Assembly: GCF_046097065.1 (NCBI RefSeq)
Contig: NZ_CP175563.1
Coordinates: forward strand, 496,001-560,000
DNA: 64,000 nucleotides
Direction: 5' to 3'
DNA from: Syntrophus buswellii
Lineage (GTDB): Bacteria > Desulfobacterota > Syntrophia > Syntrophales > Syntrophaceae
The position numbers and the translations under genes are program-made. The notes under the pieces were generated by a model, which saw only the letters and a program-made list of their open reading frames with translations, did not search any database and was not told the origin of the DNA. Every line of letters begins with the position of its first letter. Positions within the stretch are counted from its first letter, which is position 1. Below are positions 8,967 to 17,059 of the stretch, in pieces.

Positions 8967-9719
8967 ATGGAAGTCATTTATGGCGTCAATCCTTTGAAGG
9001 AGGCGCTGATCAGCGGCCGCGGGGGCGTGGAGAAAATCGTTTTGGCCCGGGGTCGGACCGAAGCGGCGATCCGCGAGATTCGAATCCTGGCCGCTCAACA
9101 GGGTGTGCCTGTTGAGGTCCGGGAGCGGTCGCACCTGGATGAACTGACCGGGAAGGCTTCTCACCAGGGCGTACTCGGCATATGCAGGGCTTATCACTAC
9201 CAGGACCTGGATGCGGTGATCGCCAATCGGCATCCGTCCTGCCTGTACGATCTGGTGCTCATTCTGGACGGGATCACAGATCCCCACAATCTGGGTGCCC
9301 TTATCCGAACGGCGCACTGTTTCGGCGCCAACGGGGTCATCCTTCCCGAGCATCGTGCGGCTTCCGTGACAGCCACCGTTATTAAAACCTCCGCAGGGGC
9401 TGTCCGCCATCTCCCGGTGGCCCGTGTCGCCAATATGGCCCGTGCCCTTGATGAACTCAAAACGCGGGGCTTCTGGATTTTCGGAGCTGACGCGCAGGCC
9501 TCCCAATCCGTATCGGCCCCGGATTATTCGGGGGCCGTAGGTCTGGTCATGGGGGCTGAAGGTAAGGGGATGCGGCCCCTCATCCGGAAGAAGTGCGATT
9601 TCCTCATCTCCATCCCGATGCTTGGGAAAATCGATTCGCTCAATGTATCCGTCTCAGCGGGGATTGTATTGCATGAAATCCGGCGGAAACAATCCCGCCA
9701 TCCTGCAGGACAGCGGTAA
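8967..9719 (+). CDS. rlmB: 23S rRNA (guanosine-2'-O)-methyltransferase RlmB-like, SpoU/TrmH family
   Basis: A 250-residue SPOUT methyltransferase. All three SpoU motifs are visible: LDGITDPHNLGALIRTA (motif 1 with Asn and Arg), LVMGAEGKGMRPL (motif 2), and IPMLGKIDSLNVSVSAGI (motif 3). The N-terminal VIYGVNPLKEAL is the substrate-binding domain typical of RlmB/TrmH3 proteins. Two ATGs occur at 8961 and 8967; AGGG at 8957-8960 is better spaced for the second. Exact target G2251 is inferred from the family. Confidence 0.88.
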   Translation: MEVIYGVNPLKEALISGRGGVEKIVLARGRTEAAIREIRILAAQQGVPVEVRERSHLDELTGKASHQGVLGICRAYHYQDLDAVIANRHPSCLYDLVLILDGITDPHNLGALIRTAHCFGANGVILPEHRAASVTATVIKTSAGAVRHLPVARVANMARALDELKTRGFWIFGADAQASQSVSAPDYSGAVGLVMGAEGKGMRPLIRKKCDFLISIPMLGKIDSLNVSVSAGIVLHEIRRKQSRHPAGQR

Positions 9720-9964
9720 CAATCCCCTTCCCTGATCAAACCACTTCTTTTCATCGGCCCTCTTCTCGGCTTCCCAACCCGATTTTGCCTGTGACCGCGT
9801 CGGCTCCGCCCGCCGAATCGATCTCATGTTGGAACAGGGTGCAAGCCGGGACGACAACAGGGAACGTTTCTTGAAATAAAATTTCTTCCAATGCCTTTTG
9901 CTATCTGGAAGAGTTGCCACGGTTTTTTTTCACGGAGCGTCCTGAATAAGAAGGAGTTGTCGTC

Positions 9965-11176
9965 ATGACGGAGTTAGTATGGGAAGCAACCACCCGCAGA
10001 GGTGAGGTCAAGAAAGGTGAAATGAAGATTGCCGATGAAGCGGCGTTGAAAAGGCTGCTACGGAGGCAGGGATATCGGTCGATATCGATCAGGAAAAAGC
10101 CCAAGGACCTTCTTGAATATCTGCCGTTTCTTCAACAGAAAGTCAAAGAGAAGCAGGTTGTCGTTTTTGCCCGTATCTTTTCGACGATGATCGACTCCGG
10201 CCTTCCCCTGATTCAATGTCTTGATCTTCTGGGGCAGCAGGAAACCAACAAAACCTTCGCCAAGGTCATCACGGCCATCAAGGAAGATATTGAAGGTGGA
10301 GCTTCTTTGACGGATGCGCTGAAAAAATACCCTCAGATTTTTGACGAACTCTTTGTCAATCTCATTGCAGCCGGAGAAAGCGGCGGCATTCTGGATGTCA
10401 TCCTGGGAAGACTTTCCACCTATATGGAAAAAGCCATGAAACTCAAACGCAAGGTCAAGGGAGCCATGACGTACCCGATCAGCGTCCTGGTAATCTCCAT
10501 CGGCGTGGTGACGCTGCTGCTTCTGAAGGTGATTCCCGTATTCCAGAAAATGTTTGCCGATATGGGTGGTGCCCTGCCGGCGCCGACTCAGTTCCTGGTC
10601 AATTGCAGCGAATTCATGCAGCACTATTTCGTTTATATGGTTGCGGCGGTCATTGCCGCGATTTTCGCCTTCAAGCAGTTTTACAGAACCGAACAGGGGA
10701 ATGTTCTTGTGGACCGGGCGCTTCTGAAGCTGCCCGTTTTCGGACCGCTCCTTAAAAAGGTAGCCGTGGCCAAATTCACCCGGACCCTTTCCACAATGAT
10801 GAGCAGCGGCGTTCCCATTCTCGACGGCCTGGCCATTGTGAGCAGAACGTCCGGAAACAAGATCGTCGAGGAGGCGCTGATGAACACGCGGCGCAGTATC
10901 AGTGAAGGGAAAACGATCGCAGAACCCCTTGAAGCATCGGGGCTGTTTCCTCCCATGGTTGTTCAGATGATCGCGGTAGGGGAGCACACCGGCGCGTTGG
11001 ATGCCATGCTGGCTAAAATCGCTGATTTTTATGATGATGAAGTGGACGCGGCGGTAAGTGCCATGACCGCGCTCCTGGAACCTTTCATGATGGTGTTTCT
11101 GGGGGGTGTTGTCGGCGGAATGATCATCGCCATGTATCTGCCGATCTTCCAGATGGCTTCCGTGGTGGGCGGATAA
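9965..11176 (+). CDS. pilC: Type IV pilus / type II secretion inner-membrane platform protein (PilC/GspF family)
   Basis: A 403-residue protein with two T2SSF domains (about 65-190 and 270-393). Each has the family pattern: FARIFSTMIDSGLPLIQCL ... AAGESGG in the first, FTRTLSTMMSSGVPILDGL ... AVGEHTG in the second. There are three predicted membrane segments (about 170-190, 218-238, 370-390). It would anchor the assembly ATPase of a pilus or secretion machine. No pilB, pilT, pilin or secretin gene lies nearby, so its partner system must be elsewhere. The start follows an AAGGAG site. Confidence 0.9.
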   Translation: MTELVWEATTRRGEVKKGEMKIADEAALKRLLRRQGYRSISIRKKPKDLLEYLPFLQQKVKEKQVVVFARIFSTMIDSGLPLIQCLDLLGQQETNKTFAKVITAIKEDIEGGASLTDALKKYPQIFDELFVNLIAAGESGGILDVILGRLSTYMEKAMKLKRKVKGAMTYPISVLVISIGVVTLLLLKVIPVFQKMFADMGGALPAPTQFLVNCSEFMQHYFVYMVAAVIAAIFAFKQFYRTEQGNVLVDRALLKLPVFGPLLKKVAVAKFTRTLSTMMSSGVPILDGLAIVSRTSGNKIVEEALMNTRRSISEGKTIAEPLEASGLFPPMVVQMIAVGEHTGALDAMLAKIADFYDDEVDAAVSAMTALLEPFMMVFLGGVVGGMIIAMYLPIFQMASVVGG

Positions 11177-11179
11177 AAA

Positions 11180-11256
11180 TGGTCGGGATGGCGCGATTTG
11201 AACGCGCGACTCCTGCGTCCCGAACGCAGTGCCCTACCAAGCTGGGCCACATCCCG
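11180..11256 (-). tRNA. tRNA-Pro (anticodon CGG)
   Basis: Read on the minus strand, a full cloverleaf is seen. The acceptor stem is CGGGATG/CATCCCG, the anticodon loop is TTCGGGA with anticodon CGG, and there is a TTCAAAT T-loop. The CCA end is encoded in the DNA. It ends 3 bases from the convergent pilC-like gene. Confidence 0.95.
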
Positions 11257-11447
11257 ACAGGGGGATGTTCATATAAAATTTATCCGGAAATGTCCATCTT
11301 TATTTGCATGATCCAAAATAAAATATTTCCCTGCACCTTTGAAAAACCGCTGTCGAATGGCGTAAATTGAAGACTTTTTCACCAGATCCTGCTGGAAGAT
11401 ACCTGTTGTCCGACCCGTCGTGCTGCTGCTCTATTGTTTTTTGACTG

Positions 11448-11476
11448 TTAACATGGTATTGAAGAGGAAAGATAAT
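11448..11476 (+). promoter_or_regulatory. Putative sigma70 promoter before the DUF1178 gene
   Basis: TTAACA (11448-11453) and GATAAT (11471-11476) are 17 bases apart, each one base from consensus. Transcription would begin only about 10 bases before the TTG start, leaving a very short leader, so the assignment is tentative. Confidence 0.35.
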
Positions 11477-11492
11477 TAAAGAGGTAGTATTC

Positions 11493-11909
11493 TTGATTAT
11501 TTATGATCTGAAATGTGAAAAAGGACACACATTCGAGGGGTGGTTCAAGGACCGGAAGGCCTTCGAGAAACAGAAGGAGCAGAAGATGATTGCCTGTCCG
11601 GTTTGTGGAAGCTTTGAAGCCCGGGAACTCCCTTCTTCGCCGAAGATCGTGACGCGACACTCAGGAAGGGATTCCGAAAAGAACTCCCCCAAGGCCCATC
11701 GGCCAAGCGTGCTGCAGAAATTTCACGAATACATCAATAAACACTTCGAGGATGTCGGCGAGCGTTTTGCGGAAGTGGCCTTGAACATCTTTCACGGCAA
11801 GGAGGATCCGAGAAACATCAAGGGGACTACGACGAAGCGGGAAGAGGATGCGTTGAAGGACGAAGGCGTGAAATTTATTAAGGTTCCCCTTCCCAAGCTG
11901 GACAGCTGA
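11493..11909 (+). CDS. DUF1178 family zinc-ribbon-like protein
   Basis: A 138-residue protein opening MIIYDLKCEKGHTFEGWF, with a CPVCG knuckle near residue 37. This matches the DUF1178 pattern of an N-terminal rubredoxin/zinc-ribbon-like unit with cysteines in KCEKGH and CPVC. The middle is helical (FHEYINKHFEDVGERFAEVA), and the end FIKVPLPKLD is also typical of the family. Function is unknown. The TTG start is preceded by GAGG. It stands alone between tRNA-Pro and the cysteine fusion gene. Confidence 0.8.
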   Translation: MIIYDLKCEKGHTFEGWFKDRKAFEKQKEQKMIACPVCGSFEARELPSSPKIVTRHSGRDSEKNSPKAHRPSVLQKFHEYINKHFEDVGERFAEVALNIFHGKEDPRNIKGTTTKREEDALKDEGVKFIKVPLPKLDS

Positions 11910-12178
11910 TTCCAGGTCCCCGTCGGAGAGAAGATCACAGCGAACAATGCGCCGGGGTCGACACCCGGAAGCCGGCAGGCCGCCGTTATTTCATTAAATG
12001 AAGATCACACCCGAACAGAACTTTCACAAAGGCAAAGTCCAGAGCCATCATTAATATTTTCACCCCCGCGTCCTGACAGATGACACCCACGGATCGTCCC
12101 TTTCCGGTGGTAGGAACAGTGTTGCAGACAAGCGGCACAGCCGTGATCAAAAGGCGGTGTTGGACTGAAAAGAGAAAG

Positions 12179-14488
12179 ATGAAGAAACTCTACAGCAATA
12201 TTATTGAGTCGATAGGCAATACGCCACTTGTTGAGATTCGCAGGTTGAATCCGAATCCGAAGGTAAAGATCTATGCCAAGCTGGAAAGTTTCAACCCGGG
12301 TGGATCCATCAAGGACCGGACGGCCCTGTACATGATCAGCGAAGCTGAAAAGCGGGGGGAACTGACCCCGGATAAAATCATACTGGAGGCGACCAGCGGC
12401 AACACGGGCATAGGGCTCGCCCTCATTGCGGCGGCCAAAGGCTACCGGTTGTGCCTGGCCATGGCGGAATCGGCCAGTGAGGAAAGGAAGAAAATTCTCA
12501 AGGCCCTGGGGGCCGAACTGTATTTTACCCCGGCCGGCATGGGGACGGACGGTGCCATTGAAGAGGTCTACAGCATGATGCGGGAAAATCCGGACCGCTA
12601 TTTCGTCCCGGACCAGTTTAACAATCCCGATAACATCCTGGCTCACTATTACGGAACGGCAGAGGAGATCTGGCAACAGACCGATGGGAAGGTCACCACG
12701 GTCATCGCCACCATGGGAACGACAGGGACGGCGATGGGGCTGTCTCGAAGGCTGAAGGAGCACAATCCGGAGGTCCGGGTGGTGGGAGTGGAGCCCTATC
12801 TTCAGCACCGCATTCAGGGCCTGAAAAATTTAAAGGAATCCTACGTGCCCGGGATTTTTGATAAGCAGAGGCTTGATGAAAAAGTCCATATCCAGGATGA
12901 GGATGCCTATGAGACGGCCAGAAGGTTGGCCCGGGAGGAGGGCATTCTGGCGGGGATGAGTTCCGGGGCGGCCATGTACGTGGCGATGCAGAAGGCTCGA
13001 GAGATGGACGAAGGCTTCATCGTTGTGATCTTTCCCGACAGCGGTGAGCGGTACCTGAGCACCGAGCTGTTCATGGACAAGGAAGAATCGACCATCCGGT
13101 TTTACAATGTCCTGTCACGGAGCAAAACCTTCTTCCGGCCCATCAATCCGGAGATGGTCCTGATGCATTCCTGCGGCCCCACGATCCATGAAGTCCCGCA
13201 CATCGGCAGCTATCGCCGGTTCGTGGTCTCCGACCTGATCCGCCGCTATCTCGAATTTCGAGGCTATCCGGTTAAGCATGTCCTGAACATTATCGACCTT
13301 GCGGACCGCTCCATCCGGGGCGCCGAGCGGGAAAATACGGATCTGGCCGTCTATACGGCCCGCTGCGCCGATGCCTTTCTCCGTGACATCGAAAAGCTCG
13401 GCATCAAAAAGGATGAGAATTATCCCCGGGCCAGCGAGAATTTTGACTGCATGCTGGAGCTGGTGGATGAACTGGTCGAGAGGGGATTTGCCTATGAAAA
13501 ACTGCGGTCTGTTTATTTCGACATCTCGAAATTAAGAGATTACGGATGTCTCTCCAATGTCGACCTCACCCGGGTTCAACACGGACGGACGATTGATCTG
13601 GATTACTATGAAAAGGACAGCCCCGTTGATTTTACCCTCTTGAAGCGATCCACGCTCAGTGAGCTGAAGCGGGGCGTGTTCTTCAAAACCCGCTGGGGTA
13701 ACGTCCGGCCGAGCTGGCACCTCGAATGCGCCGCCATTGCCCGGCATTACCTGGCGGAGACGTTCGACATCCATGCGAGCGGTTCCGATATCATCTTCCC
13801 CCACTGCGAGAATGTCATGGCCATCGGCAAGGCCGCCACGGGCAGGAAGATCGCGAATTACTGGATCAATACGGACCTGGTCATGGTCGGCGGAAAAAAG
13901 ATGTCCCGGTCGCTCAACAATGCCCTGACCCTTGAGGACCTGGAGAAGAAAGGCTATTCCGGCAGGGAGGTCCGGTTTTTCCTGTTCAGCTCACATTATC
14001 GGAAACCGCTTAACTTTTCGTTTGGAGCCCTGGATACGGCAAAATATACGGTCCTCAAACTCAATGGCTTCATCCAGCGTCTGATCCGCTTCAAGGCCGG
14101 CAGCGGCTATCCCGAACTGGAGCAGTCGATGTACGATCTCCGGCAGGGATTTATCGGCGCCATGGATGATGATCTGAACATATCCGGGGCGCTGGCCGCC
14201 CTCTTCGCCTTCGTCAAGAAAGTCAGTGTCCCCCTTGCCGGGGGCCTCTTGACCCTTGAGCAGCGCGATTCGGTCCTGGAGGCCATGAAGAAGGTCGATT
14301 CCGTTTTCGGAGTGATGAAGTTTGAAGAGGAGCAGATCAGCGGGGAGGCCAGGCGCTTGATGAAGGAGAGAGAGGCCCTGCGTGCTGCGGGGCGGTGGGC
14401 GCAGGCGGATGAGATCCGTCAGAAGCTGCTCGAGATGGGGGTTGTGGTGGCCGATACGCCGGAAGGCATGGTCTGGCGTCTGAAATAA
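12179..14488 (+). CDS. Cysteine synthase-cysteinyl-tRNA synthetase fusion with an altered synthetase active site
   Basis: A 769-residue two-domain protein. Residues 1 to about 310 are an O-acetylserine (or phosphoserine) sulfhydrylase: PLP lysine K45 in SIKDR, the TSGNTG substrate loop at 72-77, a phosphate cup read as GTTGTAMG, and GMSSGA. From about 315 to the end is a complete class I cysteinyl-tRNA synthetase fold including its C-terminal helical region. The zinc/cysteine residues C332, W513, C517 and H542 are kept and the KMSKS loop is KMSRS (574-578). However, HIGH reads HIGS (341-344), the cysteine-contacting Thr is I372, and the fourth zinc ligand Glu is V546. A canonical cysS exists at 52242, so this copy may ligate or sense cysteine rather than charge tRNA. 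The ATG chosen matches the cysteine synthase N-terminus; a longer frame reaches back to 12080. Confidence 0.9.
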   Translation: MKKLYSNIIESIGNTPLVEIRRLNPNPKVKIYAKLESFNPGGSIKDRTALYMISEAEKRGELTPDKIILEATSGNTGIGLALIAAAKGYRLCLAMAESASEERKKILKALGAELYFTPAGMGTDGAIEEVYSMMRENPDRYFVPDQFNNPDNILAHYYGTAEEIWQQTDGKVTTVIATMGTTGTAMGLSRRLKEHNPEVRVVGVEPYLQHRIQGLKNLKESYVPGIFDKQRLDEKVHIQDEDAYETARRLAREEGILAGMSSGAAMYVAMQKAREMDEGFIVVIFPDSGERYLSTELFMDKEESTIRFYNVLSRSKTFFRPINPEMVLMHSCGPTIHEVPHIGSYRRFVVSDLIRRYLEFRGYPVKHVLNIIDLADRSIRGAERENTDLAVYTARCADAFLRDIEKLGIKKDENYPRASENFDCMLELVDELVERGFAYEKLRSVYFDISKLRDYGCLSNVDLTRVQHGRTIDLDYYEKDSPVDFTLLKRSTLSELKRGVFFKTRWGNVRPSWHLECAAIARHYLAETFDIHASGSDIIFPHCENVMAIGKAATGRKIANYWINTDLVMVGGKKMSRSLNNALTLEDLEKKGYSGREVRFFLFSSHYRKPLNFSFGALDTAKYTVLKLNGFIQRLIRFKAGSGYPELEQSMYDLRQGFIGAMDDDLNISGALAALFAFVKKVSVPLAGGLLTLEQRDSVLEAMKKVDSVFGVMKFEEEQISGEARRLMKEREALRAAGRWAQADEIRQKLLEMGVVVADTPEGMVWRLK

Positions 14489-14571
14489 CGGAAGCCTGCA
14501 GGGGACTGGCCAAGGGGCGATCCGGAACGTCCCTTTGAATCAGGAACCAGCCACAACAGATGCAGCGCGGC

Positions 14572-14594
14572 GGCTGGAAGAAACCGTTCCAGCC
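14572..14594 (+). repeat. Inverted repeat upstream of the MEMO-like gene
   Basis: GGCTGGAA (14572-14579) and TTCCAGCC (14587-14594) form a perfect 8-base-pair stem with a 7-base loop. It lies in the 137-base spacer between the fusion gene and the MEMO gene. No T run follows, so it looks like an mRNA processing, stability or attenuation element rather than a terminator. Confidence 0.5.
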
Positions 14595-14625
14595 TGAAAG
14601 CTGCCATGGAACGGAGGAGTTCGCT

Positions 14626-15453
14626 ATGGACTATATTAAAAAATCCCTGATTGCAGGTTCATGGTACCCGGGAAATCCTCGAATTCTCGAACGGGATATC
14701 CTTGATTATTTCAAGAAAGTGCCGGATGACCCGATTGGGGGGGAGATTCTCGGTCTCGTCGCACCCCATGCGGGATACATGTATTCCGGACAGGTTGCGG
14801 CACACGCCTATAAGCAGATCACGGGGAAGGCTTACGATGTCGTCTTCGTGATCGGTCCGAGTCACCGATCCTACTTCCGGGGTGTCTCCCTTTTCAACCA
14901 GGGAGGGTATGAAACGCCTCTGGGCATCGTCAATGTCCATGAGTCCGTCGCCGCCGGGCTTCTCGAAGGGAGCCCTCGAATTTCCTTTCTGCCGGATGTA
15001 CATCTGCAGGAGCATTCCGTGGAAATTCAGCTGCCCTTTCTGCAGGTTGCACTCGGGGCATTCCTCTTTGTTCCTTTGATCATGGGCGATCAGGATGAAG
15101 AGACCTGCAGAATGCTGGCCGATGCCATCATTTCCAGCGCCGGGAATCAGAACATTCTGGTTGTCGGCAGCTCGGATCTGTCCCACTATCACAACTACGA
15201 GGAAGCGATTAAAATGGACAGGCGCATTCTCGATCATCTCGGCAGAATGGACGAGAAGGGCTTATTGAGGGATCTGCAGAGGGGAGTCGGTGAGGCCTGC
15301 GGTGGCGGGCCGGCGGCTGTGACGGTGATGGTGGCTAAAGGATTGGGTGCGGACAAGGCGGCAGTTTTAACGTACGCGAATTCCGGGGATGTGACCGGGG
15401 ATCGAAGCGGTGTCGTCGGATATGCCGCCTCCGTTTTCTACAGGGGGGAATAG
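14626..15453 (+). CDS. amrB: AmmeMemoRadiSam system protein B (MEMO1 family)
   Basis: A 275-residue MEMO-family protein related to extradiol dioxygenases. Diagnostic stretches are AGSWYPGNP at the start, VAPHAGYMYSGQVAAHAYK (metal-ligand-type His), VIGPSHR, and GSSDLSHYHNYEEA. The ATG at 14626 follows GGAGGAG, which decides the start over a longer upstream frame. The AMMECR1 gene follows after 2 bases. In many prokaryotes these two genes go with a radical-SAM gene (AmrS); none is seen here. The biochemical function in bacteria is not established. Confidence 0.9.
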   Translation: MDYIKKSLIAGSWYPGNPRILERDILDYFKKVPDDPIGGEILGLVAPHAGYMYSGQVAAHAYKQITGKAYDVVFVIGPSHRSYFRGVSLFNQGGYETPLGIVNVHESVAAGLLEGSPRISFLPDVHLQEHSVEIQLPFLQVALGAFLFVPLIMGDQDEETCRMLADAIISSAGNQNILVVGSSDLSHYHNYEEAIKMDRRILDHLGRMDEKGLLRDLQRGVGEACGGGPAAVTVMVAKGLGADKAAVLTYANSGDVTGDRSGVVGYAASVFYRGE

Positions 15454-15455
15454 GG

Positions 15456-16034
15456 ATGAGCCTGTCGGAAGGAGAAAGAAAGGCCCTGCTCGAGATCGTC
15501 CGTTCAACGATCGAAGGGAAGCTCCAGGCTGGTGGAGAATTGTGCGAGACGCCGGGGGACAGCCGAATTCCCTCGGTACTTCAGGAGAAAAGGGGCGTGT
15601 TTGTCACCCTCAAGAAGCGGGGACAATTGCGGGGTTGCATCGGGTATATACAGCCCTTCAGGCCTCTTGAACAGGCCGTGAGAGAAATGGCCCTGGCCGC
15701 CGCCTTTCAAGACCCGAGATTTTCCCCCTTGAGCCGTGATGAACTGGGGGAAATCTCCGTAGAGATATCCGTGCTGTCACCCTTGAAAAGAATAGAGCGC
15801 CCGGAAGAAATCGAAGTCGGAAAACATGGACTGTACATCGTGCTGGGAAATCGTTCGGGCTTGCTGTTGCCTCAGGTAGCGACGGAATATGGCTGGGATG
15901 CCTTGACTTTTCTCGAGGAGACCTGCTATAAGGCCGGGTTGCCCAACGACGCCTGGCAGGATGAACGTGCGGCTATCTACGCCTTTTCCGCTGAAATCAT
16001 TGAAGAACCTGGGGGGATGGCAGGGCCGGACTGA
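15456..16034 (+). CDS. amrA: AmmeMemoRadiSam system protein A (AMMECR1 family)
   Basis: A 192-residue AMMECR1-domain protein with the invariant LRGCIGYI motif near residue 67. It also has the family segments AFQDPRFSPLSRDEL and VEISVLSPLKRI, and the GLLLPQVATEYGWDALTFLEETC block. Its start lies 2 bases after the MEMO stop, so the two are almost certainly one transcript. The conserved Cys in LRGCIG is thought to be part of the active or binding site. Function is unknown. Confidence 0.9.
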   Translation: MSLSEGERKALLEIVRSTIEGKLQAGGELCETPGDSRIPSVLQEKRGVFVTLKKRGQLRGCIGYIQPFRPLEQAVREMALAAAFQDPRFSPLSRDELGEISVEISVLSPLKRIERPEEIEVGKHGLYIVLGNRSGLLLPQVATEYGWDALTFLEETCYKAGLPNDAWQDERAAIYAFSAEIIEEPGGMAGPD

Positions 16035-16101
16035 TGGAAAAAATAGTTGGATTGTTCCACAAAGGCAGAGAAAACCGGGAAAAAGATTGTTTAAAATTTA
16101 C

Positions 16102-16130
16102 TTGACAAACGTAGGCAATCCAATTAAGTT
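16102..16130 (+). promoter_or_regulatory. Putative sigma70 promoter for the tRNA-rpmG-secE-nusG operon
   Basis: A perfect TTGACA (16102-16107) is followed 16-17 bases later by TTAAGT/TAAGTT (16124-16130). It lies about 70 bases before tRNA-Thr, where a strong stable-RNA promoter would be expected. The -10 is only a partial match. Confidence 0.45.
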
Positions 16131-16201
16131 CACCGCTTCAGGGTTTTTCTCGCATTGTTTCCGAGAATCGGACTCTTGAGGCAACTTGTGAATGAGTTTG
16201 T

Positions 16202-16277
16202 GCTGGCGTAGCTCAATCGGTAGAGCAGCTGATTTGTAATCAGCAGGTTGCGGGTTCGAGTCCCATCGCCAGCTCCA
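16202..16277 (+). tRNA. tRNA-Thr (anticodon TGT)
   Basis: Cloverleaf with acceptor stem GCTGGCG/CGCCAGC, anticodon stem GCTGA/TCAGC and loop TTTGTAA (anticodon TGT), a GGTTCGAGTCC T-arm, and an encoded CCA. It is first in a Thr-Tyr-Gly-Thr order, the same as the thrU-tyrU-glyT-thrT group of E. coli. Confidence 0.96.
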
Positions 16278-16297
16278 GATTGAGTATTTTTAAAATT

Positions 16298-16382
16298 GGA
16301 GGGGTTCCCGAGCGGTCAAAGGGAGCAGACTGTAAATCTGTCGGCTCAGCCTACGGAGGTTCGAACCCTCCCCCCTCCACCA
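16298..16382 (+). tRNA. tRNA-Tyr (anticodon GTA)
   Basis: An 85-base class II tRNA with a long variable arm. Acceptor stem GGAGGGG/CCCCTCC, anticodon loop CTGTAAA (anticodon GTA), GGTTCGAACCC T-arm, and encoded CCA. Confidence 0.96.
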
Positions 16383-16459
16383 TTTACTGCCTCCCTTACG
16401 GAGGATGAAGGTTTGGTACAGGAACTTTCCGGGTTTTATCCATCGAATTCCATCGGTAA

Positions 16460-16535
16460 GCGGGAGTAGCTCAGGGGCTAGAGCGTCAGCCTTCCAAGCT
16501 GAGGGTCGCGGGTTCGAATCCCGTTTCCCGCTCCA
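16460..16535 (+). tRNA. tRNA-Gly (anticodon TCC)
   Basis: Acceptor stem GCGGGAG/TTCCCGC (one G-T pair), anticodon loop CTTCCAA (anticodon TCC), GGTTCGAATCCC T-arm, and encoded CCA. Confidence 0.96.
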
Positions 16536-16679
16536 TTTAGTTCCATTTCAGGAATGTGCGGGGTTGATAACGTCTTCCGGCGTAATGGCAGAAGAAATCG
16601 ATTGCGCAGCATGTTGCATCCTGGAGAGGCAGGAACGAACCGCGAAAAGTCAGGAAGTAACGCAGATAAAATCATAAAC

Positions 16680-16755
16680 GCCCACGTAGCTCAGTCGGTA
16701 GAGCACATCCTTGGTAAGGATGAGGTCACCAGTTCAATCCTGGTCGTGGGCTCCA
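16680..16755 (+). tRNA. tRNA-Thr (anticodon GGT)
   Basis: Acceptor stem GCCCACG/CGTGGGC, anticodon loop TTGGTAA (anticodon GGT), AGTTCAATCCT T-arm, and encoded CCA. In many bacteria a tuf gene follows this tRNA; here rpmG follows 22 bases later. Confidence 0.96.
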
Positions 16756-16777
16756 GTGGTGTGCAGGCAGGAGAGGT

Positions 16778-16927
16778 ATGCGTAATATTATTATTTTGGC
16801 ATGTACGGAGTGTAAGCAGAAGAATTACACGACAACCAAGAACAAGAGGACGATGCAGGGTCGGTTTGAAATAAAGAAATACTGCCGGTTCTGCCGTTCA
16901 CACAAGCTCCACAGGGAGACCAAATAG
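16778..16927 (+). CDS. rpmG: 50S ribosomal protein L33
   Basis: A 49-residue L33. The sequence opens MRNIIILACTECK and contains two CxxC knuckles (CTEC at 9-12 and CRFC at 36-39), so this is the zinc-binding form. NYTTTKNKR is the family signature. It sits between tRNA-Thr and tRNA-Trp in front of secE, a common arrangement. A GAGAGG ribosome site precedes the ATG. Confidence 0.95.
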   Translation: MRNIIILACTECKQKNYTTTKNKRTMQGRFEIKKYCRFCRSHKLHRETK

Positions 16928-16953
16928 GCGAATCATATTTGCGCGACACTTAC

Positions 16954-17030
16954 AGGCCAGTAGCTCTAATGGATAGAGCGCCGGACTCCAAATCCGGATG
17001 CTGGGGGTTCGAGTCCCTCCTGGCCTGCCA
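16954..17030 (+). tRNA. tRNA-Trp (anticodon CCA)
   Basis: Acceptor stem AGGCCAG/CTGGCCT, anticodon loop CTCCAAA (anticodon CCA), GGTTCGAGTCC T-arm, and encoded CCA followed by eight T. It lies between rpmG and secE, the classic position. Confidence 0.96.
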
Positions 17031-17059
17031 TTTTTTTTAGTAGGTCAAGGGTCCTGGAC

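Noticed and set aside
8837..9115. Open frames in the pyrF-rlmB spacer, including a hydrophobic stretch SIALAGLFGVLFEMG
   Set aside because: They overlap rlmB in the wrong frame or lack a start with a ribosome site. Possibly a decayed gene, but not enough evidence.
9861..9910. Possible sigma54 promoter before the PilC-like gene (TTTTGCT)
   Set aside because: The -24 GG is not at the right distance, and the nearby TTGAAA has no well-spaced -10.
11910..12178. Possible riboswitch or T-box before the cysteine fusion gene
   Set aside because: No T-box sequence, no recognisable aptamer and no terminator/antiterminator pair could be seen in the spacer.
12005..12808. 267-codon minus-strand open frame opposite the fusion gene
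   Set aside because: Antisense shadow of the cysteine synthase part.
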